A stretch of DNA of 32,030 nt from Nocardia ninae NBRC 108245 (lineage in GTDB: Bacteria > Actinomycetota > Actinomycetes > Mycobacteriales > Mycobacteriaceae). The notes beneath the pieces are model-generated. The model saw only the letters and a list, made by a program, of their open reading frames with translations, ran no database searches and was not told the DNA's origin. The stretch covers positions 1-32,030 of the forward strand of contig NZ_BJXA01000090.1 in NCBI RefSeq assembly GCF_007990755.1, written 5' to 3'. The position numbers were made by a program, and so were the translations under genes. Of the stretch, positions 7,104 to 15,789 are shown piece after piece. Each line of letters starts with the position of its first letter. The stretch's first letter is position 1.

Positions 7104-8092
7104 CCGGGCCGGGCGCCGGTGGCGCACTGTTCGACAACGAGGACATGGCCGCGGGCTATGTCGCCGAACCCGAGGCGGAGCCCAGTGCCGGTGTGGTCGA
7201 CGTGACCGCGGTGATTCCGGACCTGGCCGACGCCGAGACGGTCGCGGAGGTCGTGGCCTCGCATCGCGAGATCGCGACCGAGGTCGGTGCGCCGCTGCTG
7301 CGCACCGACGAGCTGACCGTGAAGTTCGGTGGTCTGACCGCGTTGGACGCGGTGAGTTTCGAGATCCGCCGCGGCGAGATCCTCGGGCTCATCGGGCCCA
7401 ACGGCGCGGGCAAGACCACCTGCTTCAACGCCATCACCGGGGTGTACCGCCCGTCCTCTGGCACCGTGTATTTCGACGGCGCACCGCTGACGAAGACCAA
7501 GCGCAACGCCATCACCCGGCTCGGCATCGCGCGTACCTTCCAGAACATCCGGCTCTTCAACGAGATGACCGCGTTGGAGAACGTGGTGGTCGGCACCGAC
7601 GCCAGGCACAAGACCTCGGTGCCCGGCGCCATCTTCCGCACCGCGCGGCACCGCCGCGAGGAACGCGATGCGATCGAGCGGGGCATGGCGCTGCTCGAAT
7701 TCGTCGGCATCGCACCGATGGCGGTGGAGAAGGCGCGCAACCTGTCCTACGGCGATCAGCGCCGGTTGGAGATCGCCAGGGCGCTGGCGACAGAGCCGAA
7801 GTTGCTCTGCCTGGATGAGCCCGCGGCCGGGTTCAATCCGAGCGAGAAGTCGGCGCTGATGGATCTGATCCGCAAGATCCGCGACGACGGGTTCACCGTG
7901 CTGCTGATCGAGCACGACATGCGCCTGGTGATGGGCGTGACCGATCGGATCGTGGTGCTGGAGTTCGGCCGCAAGATCGCGGACGGGCTGCCCGCCGAAA
8001 TCCGGGAGGACCCCGCGGTGATCGCCGCCTATCTCGGTGTGCCCGACGACGCCATCGAGTCGGGGACGAGCGCGCACGGGACGGACGGGTAG
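7100..8092 (+). CDS. livG: Branched-chain amino-acid ABC transporter ATPase LivG
   Basis: The 330-residue ABC ATPase has Walker A GPNGAGKTT (about 99-107), signature LSYGDQRR (about 215) and Walker B LLCLDEP (about 235). The LivG-type insert RTFQNIRLFNEMTALENVVVG is present, and the H-loop is LIEHDM. It powers LivHM together with LivF. The first 65 residues are an acidic, low-complexity extension not typical of LivG (usually about 255 residues); the ABC domain only begins near LLRTDELTVKFGG. The 4-nt overlap with livM fixes the start at 7100 unless an internal ATG at 7145 is used. Confidence 0.92.
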   Translation: MTGPGAGGALFDNEDMAAGYVAEPEAEPSAGVVDVTAVIPDLADAETVAEVVASHREIATEVGAPLLRTDELTVKFGGLTALDAVSFEIRRGEILGLIGPNGAGKTTCFNAITGVYRPSSGTVYFDGAPLTKTKRNAITRLGIARTFQNIRLFNEMTALENVVVGTDARHKTSVPGAIFRTARHRREERDAIERGMALLEFVGIAPMAVEKARNLSYGDQRRLEIARALATEPKLLCLDEPAAGFNPSEKSALMDLIRKIRDDGFTVLLIEHDMRLVMGVTDRIVVLEFGRKIADGLPAEIREDPAVIAAYLGVPDDAIESGTSAHGTDG

Positions 8093-8100
8093 GAGCAGCG

Positions 8101-8886
<786 letters not shown>

Positions 8887-8930
8887 TTCCGGTGTAATCC
8901 CCAGGGCCGCAAGGCCGTCCTCGAGGCATG

Positions 8931-8954
8931 ATCGTGACCATGAATGGTCACGAT
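8931..8954. repeat. Perfect 24-bp palindrome over the DUF885 start codon
   Basis: The sequence ATCGTGACCAT-GA-ATGGTCACGAT has perfect 11-bp arms and a 2-nt centre. It covers the GTG at 8934 and the ATG at 8940, the two likeliest starts of the downstream gene. As DNA it could be an operator; as RNA it would fold the initiation region into a hairpin and hinder translation. Which applies is not decidable from sequence. Confidence 0.6.
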
Positions 8955-10616
8955 GAGCTGACAGGTCTGGCCGAGCGGTACTGGGACACCTTCCTGGAGG
9001 CCAAACCCAGCGACGCGACACTGCTCGGCGATCGGCGCTTCGACGATCGCGTCGAGGATCTGTCCGTCGCGGCCGAACAACAACTGCTGTCGACCTGGCG
9101 CGACCTGTTGCGCCAGGTCGACACGCTCGACGCCGAGCGGCTCGACGCCACGGATCGCACCACCCGCAGCCTGCTGCGCACCGAATTGGCGGGCGCGATC
9201 CAGCGGCTGGAGTGCCGTCCGCTGGAGATGGCCTCCGATCAGATGGAAGGCGTGCACGCCTACCTGCTGACGATGGCGCCGCAGACCAACGCGCCGGAGC
9301 CGGCCAACGCGCTCGCACTGGTGCAGCGCTTCCGGCAGTTCGACACCATGCTCGCGCAGGCCGTCGATCGGTTCCGGGACGGGATGGCCGCGGGCCGCAC
9401 GCCGCCCCGGATCACCCTCGAGCGGTCGCTGAACCAGCTCGACGGATATCTGGCCTCGGAGCTGGCCGAAGATCCGTTCGTCACCTTCGCCGGTCCGCCG
9501 AACTGGGATGGCGAGGCGAACTGGCGTGCCGAATTGACCGAGGTGGCACGTGATGTGATCCGCCCGGCGTTCCAGCGTTACCGGGAGGTGCTGTTCAACG
9601 AACTGCTGCCCGCGAGTCGGCCGGACGACAAGGCGGGCCTGTGCTGGCTCGGCGCCGACGGTGAGGACATCTACCAGCGCCAGCTGCGCTACCACACCAC
9701 CCTGCCCGAGCTCGGCGCCGACGAGATCCATGAGCTCGGCCTCACCGAGCTCGCCGCGCTGCGTGAGGAATACGCGACGATCGGCGAGCGGCTGTTCGGC
9801 ACCGCCGACCTCGGCGAGATCTTCGCCAGGCTGCGCGACGATCCCGAGCTCTGTTACATCGACGGTGAACAGATCATGTTCGACGCGCGCCACGCGCTGA
9901 CCTCCGCGAACGCCCAGGTGGGCAACTGGTTCGGCAGGCTGCCCAAGGAATCCTGCGACATCGTGCCGATGCCGGAGTTCCTCGCCGCCGACGCCCCTGC
10001 GGCGTACTACTTTCCGCCCGCCGCGGACGGTTCCCGGCCGGGCACGTACTTCGTCAACACTTATCACCCCACCGGCCGCGGGCGGTTCGAGACGGCCGCG
10101 GTGGCGTTCCACGAGGCCATCCCCGGCCACCACCTGCAACTCACCATCGCCAACGAACTCGACCACCTGCCCCGGTTCCAGCGCCAGTCGTACGCGAACA
10201 CCGCGTTCGTCGAAGGCTGGGCGCTCTACACCGAGCGGCTCGCCGACGAAATGGGTTTGTACGAGGACGATCTGGGCCGTCTCGGCATGCTGTCCGGCGA
10301 CTCCATGCGTTCCTGCCGCCTCGTCCTCGACACCGGCCTGCACGCGAAAGGCTGGAGCAGGCAGCAGGCCATCGACTTCATGGTGGCCAACGCGCCCGCC
10401 GGCATCGCCGAGATCACCACCGAGGTCGACCGCTACATCGGCATGCCCGGTCAGGCCGTCGGCTACAAGATCGGCCAGCTGGAAATTCGCCGCCAGCGCC
10501 TCGCCGCCACCGAACGCCTCGGCAGCGCCTTCGACATCAAGGCCTTCCACGACATAGTCCTCGGCTCCGGTTCCCTCAGCCTCCCGGTCCTCCGAGAACT
10601 TGTCGCAACCCTGTAA
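8934..10616 (+). CDS. DUF885 family (putative zinc metallopeptidase-like) protein
   Basis: The product has about 560 residues and matches the DUF885 family. The metal-binding stretch AAVAFHEAIPGHHLQL holds an HExxxxGHH arrangement, followed by AFVEGWALYTERLADEMGLY with the conserved EGWA...E. There is no signal peptide, so it is probably cytoplasmic. Members have been linked to peptide or amide hydrolysis, but the substrate is unknown here. The GTG at 8934 is preferred because GAGG lies 7 nt before it; ATG at 8928 (spacing 1) and 8940 (spacing 13) are alternatives. It begins 47 nt after livF and ends at a strong hairpin at 10623-10662. Confidence 0.88.
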   Translation: MTMNGHDELTGLAERYWDTFLEAKPSDATLLGDRRFDDRVEDLSVAAEQQLLSTWRDLLRQVDTLDAERLDATDRTTRSLLRTELAGAIQRLECRPLEMASDQMEGVHAYLLTMAPQTNAPEPANALALVQRFRQFDTMLAQAVDRFRDGMAAGRTPPRITLERSLNQLDGYLASELAEDPFVTFAGPPNWDGEANWRAELTEVARDVIRPAFQRYREVLFNELLPASRPDDKAGLCWLGADGEDIYQRQLRYHTTLPELGADEIHELGLTELAALREEYATIGERLFGTADLGEIFARLRDDPELCYIDGEQIMFDARHALTSANAQVGNWFGRLPKESCDIVPMPEFLAADAPAAYYFPPAADGSRPGTYFVNTYHPTGRGRFETAAVAFHEAIPGHHLQLTIANELDHLPRFQRQSYANTAFVEGWALYTERLADEMGLYEDDLGRLGMLSGDSMRSCRLVLDTGLHAKGWSRQQAIDFMVANAPAGIAEITTEVDRYIGMPGQAVGYKIGQLEIRRQRLAATERLGSAFDIKAFHDIVLGSGSLSLPVLRELVATL

Positions 10617-10622
10617 CCCCCT

Positions 10623-10662
10623 GCGCCGCCCGCCTCAGAATTCGTCCGCAGGCGGGCGGCGC
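10623..10662 (+). terminator. GC-rich hairpin after the DUF885 gene
   Basis: A perfect 13-bp stem, GCGCCGCCCGCCT / AGGCGGGCGGCGC, closes a 14-nt loop 6 nt after the stop codon. There is no clear U-tract, as is usual for terminators in high-GC actinobacteria. Two smaller dyads follow (GACCGC...GCGGTC at 10719-10749 enclosing CGAGC...GCTCG) before the polA promoter. Confidence 0.65.
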
Positions 10663-10825
10663 CGGAGGCTTTCGGGGGTGAAGGAGAAGGACGCTGCGAA
10701 CGGTCCGGAGCCGGAGCGGACCGCGAGCAGGATCGCTCGGCTTGCGGTCACGCGTTCCGGGCAACGAACGTGCAGGGTTTCGGGGTGGGTGGGTGTCGGC
10801 GTATCACCTTGTCGGTGCTGGTCCC

Positions 10826-10831
10826 TAGACT
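10826..10831 (+). promoter_or_regulatory. -10 box of a leaderless polA promoter
   Basis: TAGACT fits TAnnnT and lies exactly 7 nt before the GTG at 10839, the geometry of actinobacterial leaderless transcripts. No good -35 is visible at 16-19 bp; TTGTCG at 10809 is too close. The placement supports GTG 10839 over the longer frame from 10770. Confidence 0.6.
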
Positions 10832-10838
10832 CTGGGGC

Positions 10839-13583
10839 GTGAGTTCACCCACGACTGCTCAGCGTCCTGTCACCGCGTCCGGCTCCAGCGAATCCGCACC
10901 GGGAGACCGGCCGACTCTGCTGTTGCTGGACGGGCATTCGATCGCCTATCGCGCGTTCTTCGCGCTACCGGCGGAGAACTTCAAGACGGTGACGGGGCAG
11001 ACCACCAACGCGGTGTACGGGTTCACCGCGATGCTGATCAACCTGCTGCGCGACGAGAAGCCGACGCACATCGCGACGGCGTTCGACGTGAACCGCAAGA
11101 CGTTCCGCACCGAGGCATACCCGGAGTACAAGGCGAACCGGTCGCAGACCCCGGACGAGTTCCGCGGGCAGGTCGAACTCACCAAGGACGTGCTCGGCGC
11201 GATGGGCATCCCGGTGATGGCGATCGAGGGCTTCGAGGCCGACGACATCATCGCCACGCTCACCACCCGGGCGGTGGACGAAGGCTTCCGAGTGCTGATC
11301 GTCTCGGGCGACCGCGACGCCATCCAGCTGGTCAACGAGAACGTGACGGTGCTCTACCCGCGCAAGGGCGTCTCCGACCTGACCCGGTTCACCCCCGACG
11401 AGGTGTTCGCCAAGTACGGCCTCACCCCCACCCAGTACCCGGACTACGCGGCGCTGCGCGGCGACCCGAGCGACAACCTGCCCGGCATCCCCGGCGTCGG
11501 CGAGAAGACCGCGGCCAAGTGGATCCGGGAGTACGGCGACCTGAACTCGCTGGTGGACAAGGTGGACGAGGTGAAGGGCAAGGTCGGTGACGCGCTGCGC
11601 GCCAACCTGAGCAGCGTCATCCTGAACCGTCAGCTCACCGAGATGGTGCGCGACATGCCGCTGCCGTACACCCCGGACCAGCTGGCGCAGCAGCCGTGGG
11701 ACCGCAACAAGATCCATCAGCTCTTCGACGACCTGGAGTTCCGCGTGCTGCGGGACCGGCTGTTCGAGACGCTGGCCCCGAAGGAGCCAGAAGCCGAGGC
11801 GGGCTTCGAGATCAGCGGCGGCGCACTGGAGGTGGGCGCGGTCGCCGACTGGCTCACCGAGCACGCGAAAGCCGGTGTCCGGCAGGGCGTCTCGATCGTC
11901 GGCTCCGGCACCCCCGGAAACGGGGACGTGCGCGCACTGGCCATCGCGGCGGGCGACGGTGAGAGCGGCTACATCGACGTCTCGATCCTGACCCCGGAAG
12001 ACGAAGCGGCACTGGGCGCCTGGCTCGCCGACCCGGCCGTGCCGAAGGCGCTGCACGAGGCCAAGGCCGCCATGCACGCGCTGCGCGGCCGCGGCTGGAC
12101 GCTCGGCGGACTCACCTGCGACACCGCGCTGGCCGCCTACCTGGTCCGCCCCGGCCAGCGCAGCTTCAACCTCGACGACCTCTCGCTGCGCTACCTGCGC
12201 CGCGAACTGCGCGCCGAAACCGATGAGACCCCCCAGCTTTCGCTGCTCGACGACGAGGACACCGTCGACGCCGAACTCGCGCAGACCGAGATGCTGCGCG
12301 CCAGGGCCGTCGCCGACCTCGCCGACGCACTCGACACCGAGCTGCAGCAGATCGAGTCCGTCCCGCTGCTCGAGGACATGGAACTGCCGCTGCTCAGCGT
12401 GCTGGCCAACCTCGAGGACGCCGGCATCGCGGTCGACACCGACCAGCTGGAGACGTTGCAACGCCAGTTCGCCGACAAGGTGACCGAGGCGGCCAACGCG
12501 GCCTACGAGGTGATCGGCAAGCAGATCAACCTCGGCTCGCCCAAGCAGCTGCAGGTGGTGCTGTTCGACGAGCTCGACATGCCGAAGACCAAGCGCACCA
12601 AGACCGGTTACACCACCGACGCCGACGCGCTGGAGTCGCTGTTCGAGAAGACCGAGCACCCGTTCCTGCAGCACCTGCTCGAGCATCGCGACGCGACGCG
12701 ACTGAAGGTGACCGTCGACGGTCTGCTGAAGTGCGTTGCCGACGACGGCCGCATCCACACCACGTTCAACCAGACCATCGCCGCCACCGGACGACTCTCG
12801 TCGACCGAGCCGAACCTGCAGAACATCCCGATCCGCACCGACACCGGCAGGCAGATCCGCGACACCTTCGTCGTCGGCGCGGGCTACGAGTCGCTGATGA
12901 CCGCCGACTACAGCCAGATCGAGATGCGCATCATGGCGCACCTGTCCGCCGACGAAGGCCTGATCGAGGCCTTCAACTCGGGTGAGGACCTGCACACCTT
13001 CGTGGCGTCCAAGGCCTTCGACATCCCGATCGCCGAGGTGACCCCGGAGCTGCGCCGCCGGATCAAGGCGATGTCCTACGGGCTGGCCTACGGTCTGAGC
13101 TCCTACGGCCTGGCCGCCCAGCTGAAGATCAGCACCACCGAGGCCAAGGAGCAGATGGACGTCTACTTCGACCGCTTCGGTGGCATCCGCGACTACCTGT
13201 ACGAGGTGGTCGAGCAGGCCCGCAAGGTCGGCTACACCTCGACCCTGTTCGGCCGCCGCCGCTACCTGCCCGACCTGGACTCCAGCAACCGGCAGCGCCG
13301 CGAGGCCGCTGAGCGGATGGCGCTCAACGCCCCCATCCAGGGCACCGCCGCCGACATCATCAAGGTCGCGATGATCAACGTGCACAAGGCGATCGAGGCC
13401 GCAGGCCTGCGCTCCAGGATGCTGCTGCAGATCCACGACGAATTGCTGTTCGAGGTGGCCGAGGGCGAACGGGAAACCCTGGAGGCGCTGGCCAAGGAAC
13501 AAATGGCCGCCGCGATCCACCTCTCGGTGCCCCTCGACGTCTCGGTCGGCACCGGGCGGAGTTGGGACAACGCCGCGCACTGA
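10839..13583 (+). CDS. polA: DNA polymerase I
   Basis: The 914-residue family A polymerase has an N-terminal 5'-3' exonuclease/FEN domain (LLLLDGHSIAYRAFFA, EGFEADDIIATL, VSGDRDAIQLV, GIPGVGEKTA). A middle 3'-5' exonuclease-like domain lacks the expected catalytic carboxylates (FDxK-type site reads LHEAKAA), as in other actinobacterial PolA. The polymerase domain carries motif A DYSQIEMRIMAHLS (about 690), motif B RRRIKAMSYGLAYGLSSYG and motif C QIHDELLFEV (about 865). It acts in Okazaki-fragment processing and repair synthesis. In mycobacteria pdtaR and polA are also neighbours, supporting a conserved core segment. Downstream, however, lies a repeat array and not rpsA. Confidence 0.97.
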   Translation: MSSPTTAQRPVTASGSSESAPGDRPTLLLLDGHSIAYRAFFALPAENFKTVTGQTTNAVYGFTAMLINLLRDEKPTHIATAFDVNRKTFRTEAYPEYKANRSQTPDEFRGQVELTKDVLGAMGIPVMAIEGFEADDIIATLTTRAVDEGFRVLIVSGDRDAIQLVNENVTVLYPRKGVSDLTRFTPDEVFAKYGLTPTQYPDYAALRGDPSDNLPGIPGVGEKTAAKWIREYGDLNSLVDKVDEVKGKVGDALRANLSSVILNRQLTEMVRDMPLPYTPDQLAQQPWDRNKIHQLFDDLEFRVLRDRLFETLAPKEPEAEAGFEISGGALEVGAVADWLTEHAKAGVRQGVSIVGSGTPGNGDVRALAIAAGDGESGYIDVSILTPEDEAALGAWLADPAVPKALHEAKAAMHALRGRGWTLGGLTCDTALAAYLVRPGQRSFNLDDLSLRYLRRELRAETDETPQLSLLDDEDTVDAELAQTEMLRARAVADLADALDTELQQIESVPLLEDMELPLLSVLANLEDAGIAVDTDQLETLQRQFADKVTEAANAAYEVIGKQINLGSPKQLQVVLFDELDMPKTKRTKTGYTTDADALESLFEKTEHPFLQHLLEHRDATRLKVTVDGLLKCVADDGRIHTTFNQTIAATGRLSSTEPNLQNIPIRTDTGRQIRDTFVVGAGYESLMTADYSQIEMRIMAHLSADEGLIEAFNSGEDLHTFVASKAFDIPIAEVTPELRRRIKAMSYGLAYGLSSYGLAAQLKISTTEAKEQMDVYFDRFGGIRDYLYEVVEQARKVGYTSTLFGRRRYLPDLDSSNRQRREAAERMALNAPIQGTAADIIKVAMINVHKAIEAAGLRSRMLLQIHDELLFEVAEGERETLEALAKEQMAAAIHLSVPLDVSVGTGRSWDNAAH

Positions 13584-13640
13584 CAATGGCGGCTGCCGCG
13601 CGGACCGAGCACTGTCGACGCCGATGCCGCGCGGCACACT

Positions 13641-14107
13641 GGTTGCCGCTGCTATGTCCCGTCGGGCATTGACCGCACTCGTGAGCGGGGCGTGGTGGCG
13701 GATCTGCCCGGCGTTTCGGTTGCGATGTCCCGTTGGGTGCTGACGGCCTTGGCGGGTGGGACGTGGCGGGGTCAACGTGCCGGTTGCCGCTGCTCTATGT
13801 CCCGTCGGGCATTGACCGCACTCGTGAGCGGGGCGTGGTGGCGGATCTGCCCGGCGTTTCGGTTGCGATGTCCCGTTGGGTGCTGACGGCCCTGGCCGGT
13901 GGGAAATGGCGGGGGTCAACGCGGCGGTCGCCGCCGCTATGTCCCACCGGCTGACGGCGCTGTACACGAGCGGGATATGGCGGAGGCTTCACTCGGTGAA
14001 TGCCGCCGTGGCGTCCCGTTCGGCGCCGACGGCCTTTCCCGAGGGGGCATGGTGGATGTCGCGGTGGTGTCCGGTGTGGGTGGAGGTTGCCGCCGGTGGG
14101 ACATGGT
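13641..14107. repeat. Tandem repeat array, 71/72-bp units in 143-bp pairs
   Basis: Units beginning with ATGTCCC(G) start at 13654, 13725, 13797, 13868, 13939 and 14011 (spacings 71, 72, 71, 71, 72), with a decayed seventh near 14067. Each runs through a TGACCGC/TGACGGC core to GTGGTGG/GTGGCGG. Alternate units are more alike, giving a 143-bp higher-order period; the first 95 bp of the two copies at 13654 and 13797 are identical. Later units diverge progressively. Since 71 and 143 are not multiples of three, the open frames across it are not a repeat protein. The rest of the gap to 14315 shows no gene. Spacers are not unique, so it is not a CRISPR array. Confidence 0.85.
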
Positions 14108-14315
14108 GGCGCTACCAGATGGCATGCCAGGAGAGACCGTGGCGGCCGAGGATCCAGTGCGGTCGATGGACCGGATTGTCGGCGCCGCGCGCTGACGGTG
14201 GCAGTGCGCCGAACCCATCAGCGCCCTGTCGATCTCGTTCCGTGGCGGGCTGATAACCACTGCGCGCCACGACTTATCGGGTCGCGCAAAGGGGCGCCAG
14301 TCCGCAGGCCCTCGG

Positions 14316-14711
14316 TCAGGCGATGTCGGCGGGCGCGGCCAGGGCGGCTTGCATCGCCACTCCGTCTACGTAGGTGTGTTTTTCGCGCACCGCGCCGTTC
14401 GCGACCAGGACCAGGTCCGCGATGTCGACCTCGACGGGGTTGCCGGTGACCGAGGTGCCGGTCAGCCGCCACTGGACCACCCAGAAATCGTCGCCGACCC
14501 GCAGATTGACCAGGTGGAAGGTGAGATCGGGGACCAAGGCGAAGGTTTGCGCGGCGGCGGCGCGGATTTCGGCGCGGCCACGGGCGGGCTCGCTCCCGGA
14601 GTGCAGGTGGAAAATCGAGTCGGGCGTGTGCAATTCGACGATGCGGTCGGGAGCGCGGTCGGCCCAGCAGGCGTGATAGCGCTCGAACAGCTCGGTGGTG
14701 CTCGCGGACAT
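14316..14711 (-). CDS. SnoaL-like / NTF2-fold small protein
   Basis: The 131-residue product fits the SnoaL-like NTF2 superfamily: LFERYHACWADRAPDRIVELHTPDSIFHLHSG, then GRAEIRAAAAQTFALVPDLTFHL and the beta-rich WVVQWRLTGT. Proteins of this fold are small ketosteroid-isomerase-like enzymes or ligand binders; a catalytic assignment is not possible. The ATG at 14711 is preceded by AAGGA 9 nt upstream. It is divergent from a TetR regulator, with a clear dyad between the two at 14729-14753, so it is probably the TetR target. Confidence 0.8.
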   Translation of the reverse strand: MSASTTELFERYHACWADRAPDRIVELHTPDSIFHLHSGSEPARGRAEIRAAAAQTFALVPDLTFHLVNLRVGDDFWVVQWRLTGTSVTGNPVEVDIADLVLVANGAVREKHTYVDGVAMQAALAAPADIA

Positions 14712-14728
14712 AATGCTGAATCCTTCTG

Positions 14729-14753
14729 ACATACAAACAGGCTGACTGTATGT
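14729..14753. promoter_or_regulatory. TetR-type operator between SnoaL-like gene and tetR
   Basis: ACATACA-N11-TGTATGT is a perfect 7-bp-arm inverted repeat of 25 bp. A second, offset dyad ACAG-N5-CTGT (14737-14749) lies inside it. The site is 17 bp upstream of the SnoaL-like start and 85 bp upstream of the TetR start, the standard place for a regulator of a divergent pair. Confidence 0.65.
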
Positions 14754-14838
14754 TCCTGGATGCCGGCACCGCCGGTCAAGGGGTGCGGTGGCTCGGATCG
14801 AAGCCGGATTCGGTGCTGCCCTAGACTTCGACGTCGCT

Positions 14839-15465
14839 ATGAACGCTGATCGTCGAACCCAAGCCGAACGTTCGGCCTCGACCCGAGGTGCGGTGATCCG
14901 GGCCGCGCGAGAACTGTTCGGGCAGCACGGATATGGCGCGGTGAGCACGGTCGCGGTGGCCGAGGCGGCGGGGGTGAGTCGTGGTGCGCTCTACCATCAG
15001 TTCAGCGAGAAACGCGAGCTGTTCGAGGCGGTATTCGAAGATCTCGAACGCAGCCTGGTCCAGGTGATCGGCACCGCGGTCGCCGCGTCGCATTCCGATG
15101 ATCCACTCGCCGACCTGATCGTCGGCTGCCTGGCCTGGTTGCAGGCCTCGACCGCCCCGGAAGTGCAACGGATCGCGCTGCTGGACGGTCCCGCGGTGCT
15201 CGGTTGGCGCCGGTGGCGGGAGATCGAACTGCGGCACACGATCGGTCTGGTGGAGAACGAGTTGGCCGCGGCCATCGCCGCGGGGCGAATCAGACCGCAA
15301 CCCGTGCGGCCGCTGGCGCTGGTCGTCGTCGGCGCGCTGGACGAAGCCGCGCAATACCTCGCGCACACCGAAGACGTCATCGCGGACACCGCGGCGGTCC
15401 GCTCGGTGATCGAGCAGCTCATTTGGGGCCTTGCCATCGATCCGGAACCTCGGTCTGCCGACTAG
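14839..15465 (+). CDS. TetR/AcrR family transcriptional repressor
   Basis: The 208-residue product has the TetR N-terminal HTH: TRGAVIRAARELFGQHGYGAVSTVAVAEAAGVSRGALYHQFSEKRELFEAVF (about residues 15-67). A helical ligand-binding and dimerisation domain follows. The ATG at 14839 is chosen because it starts just before the domain and lies 11 nt after a TAGACT -10 box (14822-14827), implying a very short leader. An in-frame GTG at 14788 is less likely. It is divergent from the SnoaL-like gene and probably represses it through the dyad at 14729-14753. Confidence 0.9.
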   Translation: MNADRRTQAERSASTRGAVIRAARELFGQHGYGAVSTVAVAEAAGVSRGALYHQFSEKRELFEAVFEDLERSLVQVIGTAVAASHSDDPLADLIVGCLAWLQASTAPEVQRIALLDGPAVLGWRRWREIELRHTIGLVENELAAAIAAGRIRPQPVRPLALVVVGALDEAAQYLAHTEDVIADTAAVRSVIEQLIWGLAIDPEPRSAD

Positions 15466-15518
15466 TTCCCCAGTCGGGCCTGACCGGCAGTCCTGCGGAC
15501 TGGTTCGATGCGGCGGCG

Positions 15519-15700
15519 TGAGGCCCGGCTCGACGCAGCGGCCTGGCGGTCTGGCTCGATGCGGCGGGCGTGACGGTCGCTTCGATGCGGGGGCGTGACG
15601 GCCTGGCTCAACGCAGCGGCCTAACAGTCTGATTCGCCGCCGGGGGCGTGACGGCCTGGTCGACGCAGCGGCGTGACAGTCTGATTCGAAACAGCGAGTC
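15519..15700. repeat. Tandem repeat array, 25-27-bp units
   Basis: Seven imperfect units with consensus close to TGACGGYCTGGYTCGAYGCR begin at 15519, 15544, 15571, 15596, 15622, 15649 and 15674 (spacings 25, 27, 25, 26, 27, 25). Alternate units look more alike (GACGCAGCGGC versus GATGCGG or GATTCG types), suggesting a two-unit higher-order period near 52 bp. The repeats fill the gap between the TetR gene and the convergent MerR gene; the remainder to 15789 shows no gene or clear terminator. Confidence 0.78.
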
Positions 15701-15789
15701 CCGGCGCGCTAACGGCTGCATCGCGACGTTGTGTGCAGCAAGCAATGTTGCGGTGGCCCTTGGCATCGGTGGCGTGCCGCGGATCGAGG

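Noticed and set aside
10965-13967. A 1000-codon open frame on the minus strand opposite polA
   Set aside because: It is fully antisense to a well-motifed PolA, its product is low-complexity (Val, Gly, Gln, His, Arg rich) with no domain, and it arises from high third-position GC. Its start lies in the tandem repeats.
13692-14449. Several overlapping plus-strand frames in the 71/72-bp repeats
   Set aside because: The repeat period is not a multiple of three, so repeated units fall in different frames; no ribosome-binding sites or known domains.
13641-15700. Possible CRISPR arrays
   Set aside because: Units are contiguous without unique spacers, vary in sequence, and there are no cas genes in the window.
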